A stretch of DNA of 64,000 nt, from contig CAIIXF020000010.1 in assembly GCA_903813345.2 (NCBI GenBank), positions 14,329,181 through 14,393,180 of the forward strand, read 5' to 3'. Under the pieces are notes generated by a model. It ran no database searches. It saw only the letters and a list, made by a program, of their open reading frames with translations, and had not been told where the DNA came from. Positions 25,135-37,479 of the stretch are shown piece by piece. Origin of the DNA: Owenia fusiformis. Its lineage: Eukaryota > Annelida > Polychaeta > Sabellida > Oweniidae. Each line of letters begins with the position of its first letter. Position 1 is the stretch's first letter. A program made the position numbers and the translations under genes.

Positions 25135-26504
25135 GATATGATTGCACGAAACAGAGTATATGATTAAGGATTTAAGCCCCGGATTCAGTGCACTGTGGAC
25201 TGATTACCATTCCTCCAAAGAGTTGTTTCCAACTTTGCATGAGTTCGCAGAATCGAGTTCTTACAGTGCCTGAGTGGAATGAATCAGTCACAATGCATTG
25301 AGTCTTGGGGTTGACTTTTTCTCACGCATTGCAAAACGATACGAAAAAACATATTTTCAATGAAACTTTTTGCAAGGGTCAAGCCGGTAAGTGACCTTGA
25401 GTGGCTTGTTGGTTATTTACTGCAATGCAGTTATATGAAATAGCGTGTTTGAATTGGCTGGAATCAGACACACCTTGCCTAGCTATGTGTAAATTGTTCA
25501 TCATTCGGATGTAACATTGAACGTAAGCTTGTATCCTTTAATAGAAGATGAAAAACGTCCCATATATCTATTGGCAATGTGATAATAATATACCTTTATA
25601 TCAGGGATAAGCTTCACATATCCGTCAGCTAATGACAAATCGATTTACTGATAATGTGGTGACATCGAAAAGTTAAGTTACGAGTTTCAAGTGAAGGTAG
25701 CACCATATTCATTAAAAAATTGTAAATATCCGTAATTTTGTTTTCAGTCAATGACAATTTGTAAGTCATACGGTCCTTTATTAAATTAAGTGTTCATTTT
25801 GTGATGGAAATGTTATTTATCAATTAGTTTTATTTGTTTGTGTTATAGTTGCATCTGTGGGCATTTAGTCATCATTGTTTTTTGTTTTAATTTCAATTTA
25901 ATGCGATAATGTTTGCTTAAACGCCAATGGTTGTTTTTTAATTTTGATTTAAGAGGAAGTTTGTGGTTTATTAATCGTTTAAAAGAACTCATTTGTGATT
26001 GATGCTATTTGCTTTCTCACAATACAAAGCTAATCTCCAACTTGCAGCTATCATCAAAATAACTTTACTTCAGGATACGATAGCTTTAATAGATTATTTT
26101 AATTTAAACGATGCATATTATTCCAATGATTCTGTGTCGGCATCATTACCTTTGAGTTAAGTATTAATATCTCTTTGATTTAACCATATGAACCGCGCCA
26201 ATTTGTTACAAAAATGACTTAAACGTCTCCTAAGTTTAAAAACAGACATTTTGTTGTCTTGACACAATATCATTCATCAGTTATTTCAAGTTAAAATGCA
26301 ATTTGATTTAAATTCAACGTGACGTGAGATCGCAGTTTTCATTGATAATTTCGAAAAGGAAAGATGTCATGAGAATGACAGAATGTTTTTGCTTGCAATA
26401 AACAACGAAGAAAAAAGGTTGGGTTCAGACGACCACTATAAAAGCCTTCATTCAATTACTGGTCCTATTATTCTAACATAAAAGTTATTATAAAAGACAT
26501 GGAC

Positions 26505-26690
26505 AAAAGCGACCCCCCCCCCTTGGCCAAAAATTCTTTCAAAATCATGCAGTTTTCACCATTCCGAGCACTTTTTAAGTGATTTGGGCCATTTGTGGAC
26601 CAAAATTGTCAAAAGTGAACCCCCTGGAATTTTTCAAAAAGTGAACCCCCCTTGGCAAATCCTGGCTACGGGCCAGATACATTTGTATTA
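26505..26690 (+). repeat. Dispersed repeat fragment with GTGAACCCCC words
   Basis: A C-run, TTGGCCAAAAATTC and two AAAAGTGAACCCCC words lead to CCTTGGCAAATCCTGGCTAC and GGGCC. The end matches the fragment at 11730-11770. This is an interspersed repeat of unknown type with no gene. Confidence 0.55.
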
Positions 26691-27520
26691 TTGAACGTGA
26701 TTGGGGTGATTCTCAATGAAATGAGTGGGTACATCTGTCTCATAGTTATTTTATTGATCAAAGTGTGTTTTGCATTAAGTATCTGCTATGGCTAAGTGTC
26801 TAATGAATTATATCACTCTTTAAATAGTCTGGAATCTACCTTCTTTGAATGCAGTTACTTCAAAGCCTTTTGGCAGTCTTTCATGAAAGATTCATGGTGA
26901 CTTTAAGTCATGTAGCATCTCCTCCTTATTATGAGATCGACTATATATCGATATAAAAGATTGCTGAAGATTACCATCTTTGAGTTGCCATTGTATGATA
27001 ATCAAACCGGAAATCAAGTATGAAAGATTTAAAAAGCCTCAGTCACATTTTCTCTACGGCGGCCGTAGCTTCTCAAAATCTATATAGAATATCTGCGTCG
27101 TTTTGCTTATCCCTATGTTTTCCCTTATCCCATACGGTTGCCATAGAATATGAGACCGAGGCATTAGGAATCCAAACATTGTGTGTGGATTCTCTTTGCA
27201 TGGTTGGTGTTCTAAATTGAATTCGCCATGGTTTCTTGATGCTGATCCTATCAGCTTAAGTGATAGGTAATTGAAGTAGTGCACCATATGTTTTCTGATA
27301 ATATAAATAGTTTTTTCGTCCTTTCTTTTAGAGCTTTTTCGGCCAAACGTATAAATTTGATCAAATTAACCGAAGCGACCTTCCTGGCAACGACATGAAT
27401 AGATCGAAAACCAAACATAAAAGCAATTTGGTGACATCGATAAAGGGAATCACATTGTCTTTAAACTTCATAAACGTTTGTCTTTTATCTTCCGCAGTGT
27501 ACTTCTGAACGATCATACAG

Positions 27521-28201
27521 AGAGAAAGAATATCAAAGCGTTCACCAGATGCAACTTGTAGATTTGCATCATCGGCGATCTTCTAATTGGTTTGGACATC
27601 ATGTGGAAATTAAACTGCTTCAATCCGTTTCTTTTTTACTGTAACTGAATGTTTTTATCGTTGCTATCCCTTCACATAATTTATTGATTAGAGTTTAAGA
27701 AAGTACTATTTTTGAAGGATAACATAGGACATTAACTAAATCCGTAGAAATACCTACATAGAAGTAGATAAATTATATTTATTTTGCCGTATCTATACTT
27801 GTATCAATAAAAACAATGATAATTTGCAAAAAGGAAGGGTTTAGTCGCAAAGTAGGTAGGCATGAAAATATGAATTGGATCGAGTGTTTTAGGCTTGGTT
27901 GATTGAAATATGTATTTTTCAAGCAACAAGTTTGCCAGCATTAAAAATGTGCTAATGAAATGTTTTTGAAATTTTCTTGTTTTCCAATGAATCATGTTTC
28001 AAACATCAGAGAATTAACCTACAACCTTGTGCGCAACCTTTGAACATTTTAGAATTTTGAAATGTTTGGTTTGAAAAATCCAATCGTACAATGGAGTTCT
28101 ATGAGAAATATGGACGACTTAACCACTGGAGATTTCATCCCCAGGACAACTCATGCCCTGGAGCCCGCCCTGTAGTCATCTCACTGATTTGCCTCACTAC
28201 A
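27521..28201. other. AT-rich intergenic sequence, nothing recognised
   Basis: Only short chance reading frames are seen. The array at 28202 begins abruptly after TGATTTGCCTCACTAC. Confidence 0.4.
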
Positions 28202-30454
28202 GGTACTAAAGCATTGCTTCATGTAGAGGCCACTCTGATTCATATCACTTTAGGTAATAAAGCATTACTTCATGTAGAGGCCACTCTGATTCATATCACA
28301 ATAGGTTATAAAGCATTGCTTCATGTAGAGGCCACTCTCATTCATATCACTATAGGTAATAAAGCATTGCTTCATGTAGAGGCCACTCTTATTCATATCA
28401 CTATAGGTTATAAAGCATTGCTTCATGTAGAGGCCACTCTGATTCATATCACTATAGGTTATAAAGCATTGCTTTATGTAGAGGCCACTCATCACTACAG
28501 GTACTAAAGCATTGCTTCATGTAGAGGCCACTCTGATTCATATCACTATAGCTTATAAAGCATTGCTTCATGTAGAGGCCACTCTTATTCATATCACTAT
28601 AGGTACTAAAGCATTGCTTCATGTAGAGGCCACTCTGATTCATATCACTATAGCTTATAAAGCATTGCTTCATGTAGAGGCCACTCTGATTCATATCACT
28701 ATAGGTAATAAAGCATTGCTTCATGTAGAGGCCACTCTGATTCATATCACTATAGCTTATAAAGCATTGCTTCATGTAGAGGCCACTCTGATTCATATCA
28801 CTATAGGTTATAAAGCATTGCTTCATGTAGAGGCCACTCTGATTCATATCACAATAGGTTATAAAGCATTGCTTTATGTAGAGGCCACTCTTATTCATAT
28901 CACTATAGGTTATAAAGCATTGCTTCATGTAGAGGCCACTCTGATTCATATCACTATAGGTTATAAAGCATTGCTTCATTTAGAGGCCACTCTCATTCAT
29001 ATCACAATAGGTTATAAAGCATTGCTTCATTTAGAGGCCACTCTCATTCATATCACTATAGGTAATAAAGCATTGCTTCATGTAGAGGCCACTCTGATTC
29101 ATATCACTATAGCTTATAAAGCATTGCTTCATGTAAAGGCCACTCTGATTCATATCACTATAGGTACTAAAGCATTGCTTCATGTAGAGGCCACTCTGAT
29201 TCATATCACTATAGCTTATAAAGCATTGCTTCATGTAGAGGCCACTCTGATTCATATCACTATAGGTAATAAAGTATTGCTTCATGTAGAGGCCACTCTT
29301 ATTCATATCACTATGGGTTATAAAGCATTGCTTCATGTAGAGGCCACTCTTATTCATATCACTATAGGTTATAAAGCATTGCTTCATGTAGAGGCCACTC
29401 TTATTCATATCACTATAGGTTATAAAGCATTGCTTCATGTAGAGGCCACTCTTATTCATATCACTATAGGTTATAAAGCATTGCTTCATGTAGAGGCCAT
29501 TCTGATTCATATCACTATAGGTTATAAAGCATTGCTTCATGTAGAGGCCACTCTGATTCATATCACTATAGGTAATAAAGCATTGCTTCATGTAGAGGCC
29601 ACTCTTATTCATATCACTATAGGTTATAAAGCATTGCTTCATGTAGAGGCCACTCTTATTCATATCACTATAGGTTATAAAGCATTGCTTCATGTAGAGG
29701 CCACTCTGATTCATATCACTATAGGTTATAAAGCATTGCTTCATGTAGAGGCCACTCTGATTCATATCACTATAGGTTATAAAGCATTGCTTCATGTAGA
29801 GGCCACTCTGATTCATATCACTATAGGTAATAAAGCATTGCTTCATGTAGAGGCCACTCTGATTCATATCACTATAGGTAATAAAGCATTGCTTTATGTA
29901 GAGGCCACTCTGATTCATATCACTATAGGTTATAAAGCATTGCTTCATTTAGAGGCCACTCTCATTCATATCACAATAGGTTATAAAGCATTGCTTCATG
30001 TAGAGGCCACTCTCATTCATATCACTATAGGTAATAAAGCATTGCTTCATGTAGAGGCCACTCTTATTCATATCACTATAGGTTATAAAGCATTGCTTCA
30101 TGTAGAGGCCACTCTGATTCATATCACTATAGGTTATAAAGCATTGCTTTATGTAGAGGCCACTCATCACTACAGGTACTAAAGCATTGCTTCATGTAGA
30201 GGCCACTCTGATTCATATCACTTTAGGTAATAAAGCATTACTTCATGTAGAGGCCACTCTGATTCATATCACTATAGGTTATAAAGCATTGCTTTATGTA
30301 GAGGCCACTCTCATTCATATCACTATAGGTAATAAAGCATTGCTTCATGTAGAGGCCACTCTTATTCATATCACTATAGGTTATAAAGCATTGCTTCATG
30401 TAGAGGCCACTCTGATTCATATCACTATAGGTAATAAAGCATTGCTTTATGTGC
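28202..30454 (+). repeat. 51-bp minisatellite, about 44 copies, with internal higher-order structure
   Basis: The unit runs GGTTATAAAGCATTGCTTCA, TGTAGAGGCCACTCTGATTC, ATATCACTATA. Variants are limited to a few sites: GGTAAT, GGTACT or GCTTAT starts, and CTGATT, CTTATT or CTCATT in the middle. Because 51 is divisible by three and one frame per strand lacks stops, the array is open on both strands (17-residue repeats around ALLHVEATLIHITIG on + and MKQCFITYSDMNQSG on -). Truncated units ending GCCACTCATCACTACAGGTA occur near 28480-28505 and 30155-30178, and the sequences around these junctions repeat, so long blocks were duplicated as units. Two decayed units continue to about 30575. Variation is equally tolerated at all codon positions by eye, so a protein is unlikely. 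Confidence 0.95.
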
Positions 30455-30575
30455 AGATTTACCTCATTCTTGGTATTAGACTAAAACATGTAGTGGCCAT
30501 TCTAATTTACCTCACCGGGTAATAAAGCTAGGCTTTATTTAGAAGGCATGTTTTAACCAATTTACCTCACTCTAT

Positions 30576-33240
30576 AGTTTTCGAAACACAAGAATGCAAA
30601 AGGTTAGTCAAAGAGGAGAAAGCTTCTGTTTCACGCATGATTTACCTCCAAGAAGGCAACATGTCTTATTTAGTGTTTAAGAAGACAGACGCTCACTTTA
30701 ACGTTACAGATCATTGTATTTATTTCAACAAAAATGCAATGATAGCCAAGTATAAAAGAATTACACTAACATTTGGTTGGATAATGTTTCAAGTTGAGAT
30801 GTTTTACTGAGCAAATACGAATTTATCTCATGACGTGGTAGCCACCGGGTAGCCAATAAATTAGTTCGGGCAATGCTGTATCAATATATAACAACTCAAA
30901 CATCATCAGCAAGAGCAGTTCGACAACATCAGAGAATTAAGATTAATTTTATTTAAAACGATATTACGTGCAACAGCAACAGATAATGTCACATAATTGA
31001 TTCAGATACAAACTAGACTTACATGACATGGTCTAAAGATCGGTCTTTAATATCAAATTTGTTGTAATAGAGTGTCCATGGAAACCTAATCGATGTCATC
31101 ATCGGAAGGATTTCTTATTGGTTCGGCTGATCTAATACGAGATGCATGCTAGGAAAAGTGATGCATGGAAGATGCTATCACATAGGGAAAAATACATATT
31201 TGAACGGATGTTGAGTAACACTGACGAACTGAAATCAACGTAACTAATGTTTATGGACTATGCGTAAATAGGTTAATCGAAATAAATCATTGTTTATACA
31301 ATCTGAAAACAGAATCCTTATGAACGATTCCGCTAAAGATTGATAACTTTTCAATGGAGTTAGACTGAAGATATATGGTAAGTAATCGTACCATTATTGT
31401 CACGATGTGAATAATTGATTTGATATTGTTTTCTTTATATACACAGGAAATACAGATGAACTGTCAAGAATCAACAAATAGTGATAAGAGATCTCATGTG
31501 ATTATAATGAATGACAAAATGAATATGATGCGGTTGAAATACTTTAAATCATTTTGTGAATCTTTCAGTTCATCGTGTTTTCTGATTCTTGTTTGCAAAT
31601 TCCACATATTCACTAAGTAATTTCGTATTTTAATTTTTAACGCATGACTCCAATTAATCTAAATCGTTGTAACCAAATTGTTTGATTTATGCCAACGTTA
31701 ATAATTATTAGAGAACCCATTCGCTTACATCTTTTTTCAATTCTTGTTTCCCGCCTCTTGTAATTATCTTTAAATCTAGAGGGGATCGGACTAAGATTAT
31801 CTCTCATTATCTTGTGGACTACATACATCCACAACATAATGAAAAAAACAAGTGACATTAGTATTATTATTAATGACTGAATAAAACGGATTTAAGTCCC
31901 GGGTTTAAGCAAGGATGTATAAAATTCATCATTCTAGCATCATATTTCATATAACTATATCGTACACAGGGTGTTCCAAAATATTGGACCGAGACAAGCA
32001 TGAAATAAATGTGAGTGATGAAGAAATGTTCTTGAAATTTAATCATCTGACAGATATTTTCATCATGATTAAGATCTAAAAGTTTCACCAGGTAACTCTA
32101 TTTGTGAGTGATTGAGGACACTCTTACACTTAGTCTACACTGGTCAGTATCAAGCGAAGGTAACGGCCGTCACCTTCCCATTTAAGATGGCGGACGGTAA
32201 ATGTCGATTTCGATATTTTTGGTTTCTATTAAAAATTGTTATAAGACGCTTTATCATTTAAGAAGCGAAGTCAAACGAACGCATAGGGTAACGCGTTTGA
32301 GGCACATTATCAAAGGGAGTTTAAGGTTTCAATGTTTTTCACAACCTAAACGTGAACGGAAAACATTTAAGCGATGCATTTGTATGGGTGATTGTTCATA
32401 CGTACAGGTTGGCGTTTCGATTTTATATGCCAGCTCCCTTATTTCTCTGTAGTGAATGTTGGAGACAAAACATCACAGCTTTCATTTTCAATCTTTTCAA
32501 CTTCGATTCCGTACAGTGTATACTTATTTCTAACGTTTAGTTGCAAGGCTACAAAATATAATGCATTCCTTTAACACATGACGATAATTACTCATGTCAT
32601 TTGCAAACATAAGTTCGTCCAATGGAAAATTAAGTACAAATTGGTTAAACATTAAGATAATTAAATTATTAGCTACGTATAATAAATTGTCAATAATAAT
32701 CATATGGTGCTAATAATTAACGACATTCTTAATGCTTTCTAAATGCTTCCTGATTATGTGTTCTCTTAGGGAATAGCTACGCACAATGTCTGATTATATT
32801 GGTTCAAGGTTTAAGTTATACATTCCATTTATCACCCCATGTGTGTATAGTAGTGCAGCAGGCTGAGTTTGAGTTTTGTTGTATGTCCTGAATACATAAA
32901 GAACAACAAATGAGAAACGTATATATTATCCGTATCCCAGCTGAGCACGATAATGATATAAATGATTGCTTTTTATTTAAAAATCGTTTAATTGAGGTAC
33001 TTAAGATTCATTTGTGGAAGAGAATATCAAATTGATATCACCCTATGCGAGTTTAGTTATAAACTAACGAAGCTCTCCTTTAAGAAGTGAAGTCGAACGA
33101 ATGCAAATGGTAACTTGATATTGGCGTCTCCGATATAATTATCAATAAATAATACTAAATACCTAAAATGAGTAACCTACATAATAGTAATGTTGTTTCT
33201 CAGGGGTCATTTCTTGGTGTTATACATATCTTGAATTGCT
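30576..33240. other. AT-rich sequence without a recognised gene
   Basis: Weak signals only. There is a donor-acceptor pair around 31379-31447 (ATG|GTAAGTA and TATACACAG) with no convincing exons; a CACAGGGTGTTCCAAAA transposon-end word at 31968; and the word TTTAAGAAG-GAAGTC-AACGAA in two places (about 32259 and 33081). A reverse copy of the 11673-11716 repeat lies at 31811-31857. Confidence 0.4.
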
Positions 33241-33455
33241 TTAATTCCAATTGCAAACACGGAACAACGTACATGATAAATGATGCCTTGGAGCATGAAC
33301 GTCGTCCAGTTCCACATACACTGCCCTCTGATGCACATGTGCACTTTATCAGCTGACGTATTTCTTCGGGGGCACTGGGCGTATCCTTGGGCAATGATGT
33401 TGGAACAAGTGAGCCAGTGCTGTCAATTCCTAAACCAAAATATGTTGGAAGGATA
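33241..33455 (-). pseudogene. Fragment of a cysteine-rich transposon-derived protein, frameshifted
   Basis: On the minus strand the frame reads LGIDSTGSLVPTSLPKDTPS, then APEEIRQLIKCTCASEGSVC and GTGRRSCSKAS. If the frame shifts after SCSKA, the next residues are LSCTLFRVCNWN followed by a stop at 33243-33241. The pattern P-x-A-P-x-x-I-x-x-L-I-x-C-x-C, then C-x-T-x-R-x-S-C-x-K-A-x-L-x-C-T, is one I recognise from the C-terminal cysteine-rich ends of repeat-associated proteins in invertebrate genomes; this is from memory. The frameshift and the loss of all upstream sequence beyond a C/G homopolymer (33460-33471) make it a relic. Confidence 0.45.
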
Positions 33456-33589
33456 AGGGGGGGGGGGGGCAGGCATATCAGAATCTTTTCCATATAGCTA
33501 CTTGGAAATGAGCTCGCTTCACATGCTGGGTAAATGCTTCTGTTGTTGATGGAAGGGATTTTAATTGCATTATGTAATGTTATTATCAT

Positions 33590-35343
33590 AAATCAGGTTG
33601 TGCATGTTGCCAGTATTTATAAATACCAACAAAACATCAGTGTTCTCTGTGATGTTACTGGTGTCTTCCTTTTACTTCTGCATCGCTGTCGGAGGTATTT
33701 GGATTAGCCAGGTATTAAAGGCAGAATCAGATCTATAGGGAGTGACAATATTGCAAGCAATATTTACAATTGATCTAACAATGTGTTCCTTACCAGCTCA
33801 AATATATTATCTCCCAAAAGAACCGTGATATGTTATCGCACGAAGTTATTTAAGATTAAAAGTCCGAAAATTGGGGGAAATATTTATATTCTCCCAACAT
33901 TCTTGTAGACAAATGATTGCATTATTGTAAAAATCTTTAGTTTTTCTTCAAAAAGTACATTCTTGGGGTATTTTTAGAAAACAGGCATGACAACGAATGA
34001 GCCCAAAATATTCTAAAATTGAAACAATTTTTGTCAAGATGAAGCACCAAAGTAACGGAAGTTAGATCTAATTCTGCCTTTAAGAAATACAGCCATTTTT
34101 GAGCTGACATTAGCAAGACTTATAGCATGTACTACATGTTAGATAATTGTATTCAGAGCTTTGAATAAAATAATCGTGATGAGATTAAGCTTAAATGAGC
34201 AAAATGTACTTTATAGTTGTACTATAACTTGTTTTTCTCGTTCATGTATACAGCGGGCCAATGTCCATGCGCGGATAATGAAAGAAAATCATCGGGCATG
34301 ATAGTTATCCTGCTCATTTGGTTTTTATGAATTTCCACGGTACATCTGCATTAGATAGTTGTTTATATACATTTATTTCATAAACAAGAACAATGCATTT
34401 CCCTATTCTAGCAATACATTTTATGATTCAGTCGCTCAGATTGCTGTTAGGTACTTGCTCGTTGCATAAAGATGTTAACAGATGTTAAGTGTTCTTCTGG
34501 CTGCTGTGTACGTCTCTACTTTAAGAAATAAATAATGTGATCCACTCACATTCCCAAGCTCCGCCCACTAATTATAATAATGACTGTGATAATAGACAAG
34601 ACGCTATGTTCATAAAAACACTTATTTGGAATAAGTGAATATTTATGATTCAGTCGCTCAGATTGCTGTTAGGTACTTGCTCGTTGCATAAAGATGTTAA
34701 CACAAGAAAGCATATATGTTGCTGATAATATTTTATTTTGCACATCATAAGTGCAACAAGACGCTATACATAATTATGCAAGTTGGGTCTAAAACAACTG
34801 GGCAAAAACATGACAAGATTTTAATCTGTAGTCATGACATGATGTTTTTTTCTATTTTTGTCAAAACAAAATAATGAACATAGAAATGTATTATACAAAT
34901 GCAAATTACAATTTTAAGAATTATTTTAGGAGGCAATTTAAAATGTATGAATTGCTTTCGGAATACCAAAAATGTTTTGTCATAAACTAAAAGTGCAATT
35001 TACTAAATCAGGAAACGTGGTTAAATGTAAAAGACAACTTCAAACTTGTCAAATTTTGTAGGGCACATTCTTAAAAGATACAAAATTCTCACCTTTAAAG
35101 TTGCACGATAAGTCAACAATCCCAGCTTAGTCCCACTCCAATCTTTTACAACCAATACCCAACAAAAATAGATCGCACCATAAACCCATTCTCAACCTTA
35201 GCCGTGTATTTTAGATATGATTCTCGATCAAGTTAAGTTTATCGTTGAACTGGTAGGTGAAAGCAAAAACGAGCGAGGCAGAAACGAATCCATACAAGTC
35301 TGACCAGAGCCTAATTCCAGCATTCGTTATTCCACCGTTGCCA
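33590..35343. other. Intergenic sequence downstream of the somatomedin-B gene
   Basis: No gene was seen. An exact 61-bp duplication is present (see 34420-34702). Any exons continuing the somatomedin-B gene on the minus strand would have to lie here or further left, but no frame with membrane segments is visible. Confidence 0.4.
34420..34702 (+). repeat. Exact 61-bp direct duplication, 222 bp apart
   Basis: Positions 34420-34480 and 34642-34702 are identical (TTTATGATTCAGTCGCTCAG ... AAGATGTTAACA). A weaker word, GACAAGACGCTAT/CAACAAGACGCTAT, also recurs downstream of each, about 150 bp apart. Confidence 0.9.
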
Positions 35344-37479
35344 CTAGGCCGATTGGTCTTCCGTTGTTGTGTTACCTTCAACTAGATTCGCGTGGGACAA
35401 TTCAGTCCCGTCCTTCTCAAATAAACAATAACGTTCAGATGAAGTTGATTCGACAGGAGGAAAAGATCGACGAAGGATTTTTTCCTTATGATCAAACTTA
35501 GTCTTCCAATCAGATGTTTCATTTCGGAACGGGACAAAGAAATTACAATGCGTGAAACCATCAGACCAAACATTTACATACAAAATACCAACAATATCAA
35601 AGACTTCTGTTATAATCTTGGTAACGTGCGCTTTGATATTTTGAGTATTGCTGTTTCTTGTTGGGATTTTACAGAAAACCTTTAATTGTGTCTCGGATAA
35701 CACGCATTCATTTTTGACTAGCTTAAACAGTCTAGGACATTTCATCATACTTATCTCTGCGCCTTTCACCTTTATAAGAGAGTCAACGCCCACGATACCC
35801 GAATCTGCCTTGATCTGCAAGACGGAACCAGAATCATTGATCACATCAACTAATACGGAGTAAGCGAAGAAATTTGACATCTTATTGCCTTCGTTCGGCA
35901 TTCTATAACTGTCGCAGTCTCGACTTTTGGCCCGATTGAGACATTGCAAACAATAAGCATTTCGTACAATCAAACCTCCCATTCCGAAATTTTGTGGATC
36001 TCGAACTCCAGATTTACAGGCTTCTAAAATAACATCGTCATTGCATCTCTCGCTACATTGAGTGGTTGAAATAGAAACACAGGATCGTCGCATATTTAAA
36101 CCTTTATCCTTTGGAGCTTTGGAAATCAAACACGATTTTCCTGATCGCTGAACCACGCTTACCAATCGGATGAGAAATCCAGTGCCTGATACGGGGGGTG
36201 GTGGGGAATTCAATTGACAATGGATTGATATTCTCCAAGGAACAACGTTTTCATTGACCAGATTACACATAGCGCAAAAATAGTTGACATAGACAGCGTT
36301 TGTCAGTTCGTCAGTCACTGGTACGACACCCTCTATTCCACTCTCACCATAACACTTCTGAATGACATCCACATCCTTGTAGTCGGGTCTACAGGATTGC
36401 TTCATGTATATGTATTGGCCAGCGCCTATATTTCTGCAAATGAATGATTCCTCCATCGTAATATTACATGTACGGTTGTCGCAAGCATCGTTAAAGTCCT
36501 TGCAGCAATCCCCATACACGTGGCACGCCGCATCACAAGAGCAAAGCCACAAGGGATTTGTGTAATTGTTAATCTCGCCACATCTTCCACTGCAAGTATT
36601 CTCCATACACGTGTAAGTAGAGATGTCACCACCGCAGCTGTTAAGGTCTTGTAGAGCTTCAGTACTAGTTGTCAGGTTTACCAGTGTGTTGATAGTACCA
36701 GAAACAGAATCAATTGTTGTCTCACGTTCAGCATCAACTGGATTGATTGTCGTCTCATGATCAGGATCAATTTTACCAGTTGCTACGCCAAGTTCAGGAT
36801 CAGCAGAATCAACTTTCGTGTCACGTTCAGGATCGATGTCATCATTGGCTACGTCACGTTTAACATAAAAAGAAACCATTGTTGTCCCACTTTCAGGATC
36901 AATTGGAATCACTGTTGTCTCATACTCAGGATCGATTTTATCAATAACAACAACGTTACGTTCAGCATCAGCAGAATCAGTTGTTGTCTCAATGTCTTGA
37001 TCGACTGGATTGGTTGCTGCGTCACGTTCAGGATAAATAGAATCAATTGTCAATTGATCACTTTCCGTGTCACGTTCGAAATCGAGATGATCAATTGTGG
37101 CGTCAAGTTCAGAATTGTCTGTATCGATTAGTGTGTCATTTTCAGGATAAACAGTTGATGCTTCACATTCAGAATCGAGGTGATGGGTTGTTCCGACGTT
37201 TTCATGTTTGACTACTCGATCAGTTGGTTTGTCATTCTCAATATCCACTGGATCAGCTGTTGTGTCACGTTCAGGATCGACTTCATCAATTTTTTCGATT
37301 CTTTCAGCATCAACAACATCGATACTATCATGTACTTGATCGGTTGATCTGCCGTACCTACTGCTTTCGAAAGCTGGTCTTTGGGCATGCTTCACATGCG
37401 CGTAATGTGCGAAATACAGCAACATAACTATTGTCACAGTCAATGGTAAAATACTTCGCTTCTTTCTCCTGTTTGTCAT
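35344..37479 (-). CDS. Somatomedin-B domain protein with acidic repeat stalk, membrane-anchored or secreted
   Basis: An uninterrupted 711-residue frame. Residues 1-8 are basic (MTNRRKKR) and 9-26 hydrophobic, giving a signal anchor or signal peptide. Residues about 48-265 are a degenerate acidic repeat around DPERDTT-D-VD, about 13-16 residues each. Residues 296-333 are a somatomedin-B domain with all eight cysteines (296, 300, 313, 315, 319, 325, 326, 333) and the CSCD..C...GDCCKDF signature. Further cysteine modules follow: NYFCAMCN (399-406), NAYCLQCLN (507-515) and CPRLFKL..NEC (581-592). A similar layout, somatomedin-B then YCALCN-like modules, is known to me from the ectodomains of lophotrochozoan Methuselah/secretin-like GPCRs, but no seven-helix region follows here: the frame stops after TTTEDQSA. 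Near the end, GAAG|GTAAC could act as a donor, so a missing downstream exon is not excluded. The start is the first ATG of the frame. Partners and regulation are unknown. Confidence 0.8.
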   Translation of the reverse strand: MTNRRKKRSILPLTVTIVMLLYFAHYAHVKHAQRPAFESSRYGRSTDQVHDSIDVVDAERIEKIDEVDPERDTTADPVDIENDKPTDRVVKHENVGTTHHLDSECEASTVYPENDTLIDTDNSELDATIDHLDFERDTESDQLTIDSIYPERDAATNPVDQDIETTTDSADAERNVVVIDKIDPEYETTVIPIDPESGTTMVSFYVKRDVANDDIDPERDTKVDSADPELGVATGKIDPDHETTINPVDAERETTIDSVSGTINTLVNLTTSTEALQDLNSCGGDISTYTCMENTCSGRCGEINNYTNPLWLCSCDAACHVYGDCCKDFNDACDNRTCNITMEESFICRNIGAGQYIYMKQSCRPDYKDVDVIQKCYGESGIEGVVPVTDELTNAVYVNYFCAMCNLVNENVVPWRISIHCQLNSPPPPVSGTGFLIRLVSVVQRSGKSCLISKAPKDKGLNMRRSCVSISTTQCSERCNDDVILEACKSGVRDPQNFGMGGLIVRNAYCLQCLNRAKSRDCDSYRMPNEGNKMSNFFAYSVLVDVINDSGSVLQIKADSGIVGVDSLIKVKGAEISMMKCPRLFKLVKNECVLSETQLKVFCKIPTRNSNTQNIKAHVTKIITEVFDIVGILYVNVWSDGFTHCNFFVPFRNETSDWKTKFDHKEKILRRSFPPVESTSSERYCLFEKDGTELSHANLVEGNTTTEDQSA

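Larger units (their letters stand above)
21880..27520. repeat. Segmental duplication, copy B
   Basis: This is the partner of segment A (see 9985-18370). It lacks most of segment A's insertions (the 14.2, 15.0 and 16.1-kb elements), but has its own: the 9-bp-duplication element at 22527-22911 and the CTATCACACCAAAC element at 24591-25134. Differences between the two therefore record insertions that followed the duplication. Confidence 0.7.

Noticed and set aside
28512-30182. A 556-codon open frame and a 305-codon opposite-strand frame
   Set aside because: Both are produced by a 51-bp tandem repeat whose period is divisible by three; no start context, splice signals or codon-position bias support a protein.
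28202-30454. CRISPR-like array
   Set aside because: The units are contiguous tandem repeats with no unique spacers, and the DNA is animal nuclear sequence.
31379-31620. Possible ~69-bp intron (ATG|GTAAGTA to TATACACAG) followed by a 57-codon frame
   Set aside because: Upstream frames hold stops and the joined peptide is either short or featureless.
36757-37131. 124-codon plus-strand frame opposite the somatomedin-B gene
   Set aside because: It is the antisense reading of the degenerate acidic repeat region of the real gene.
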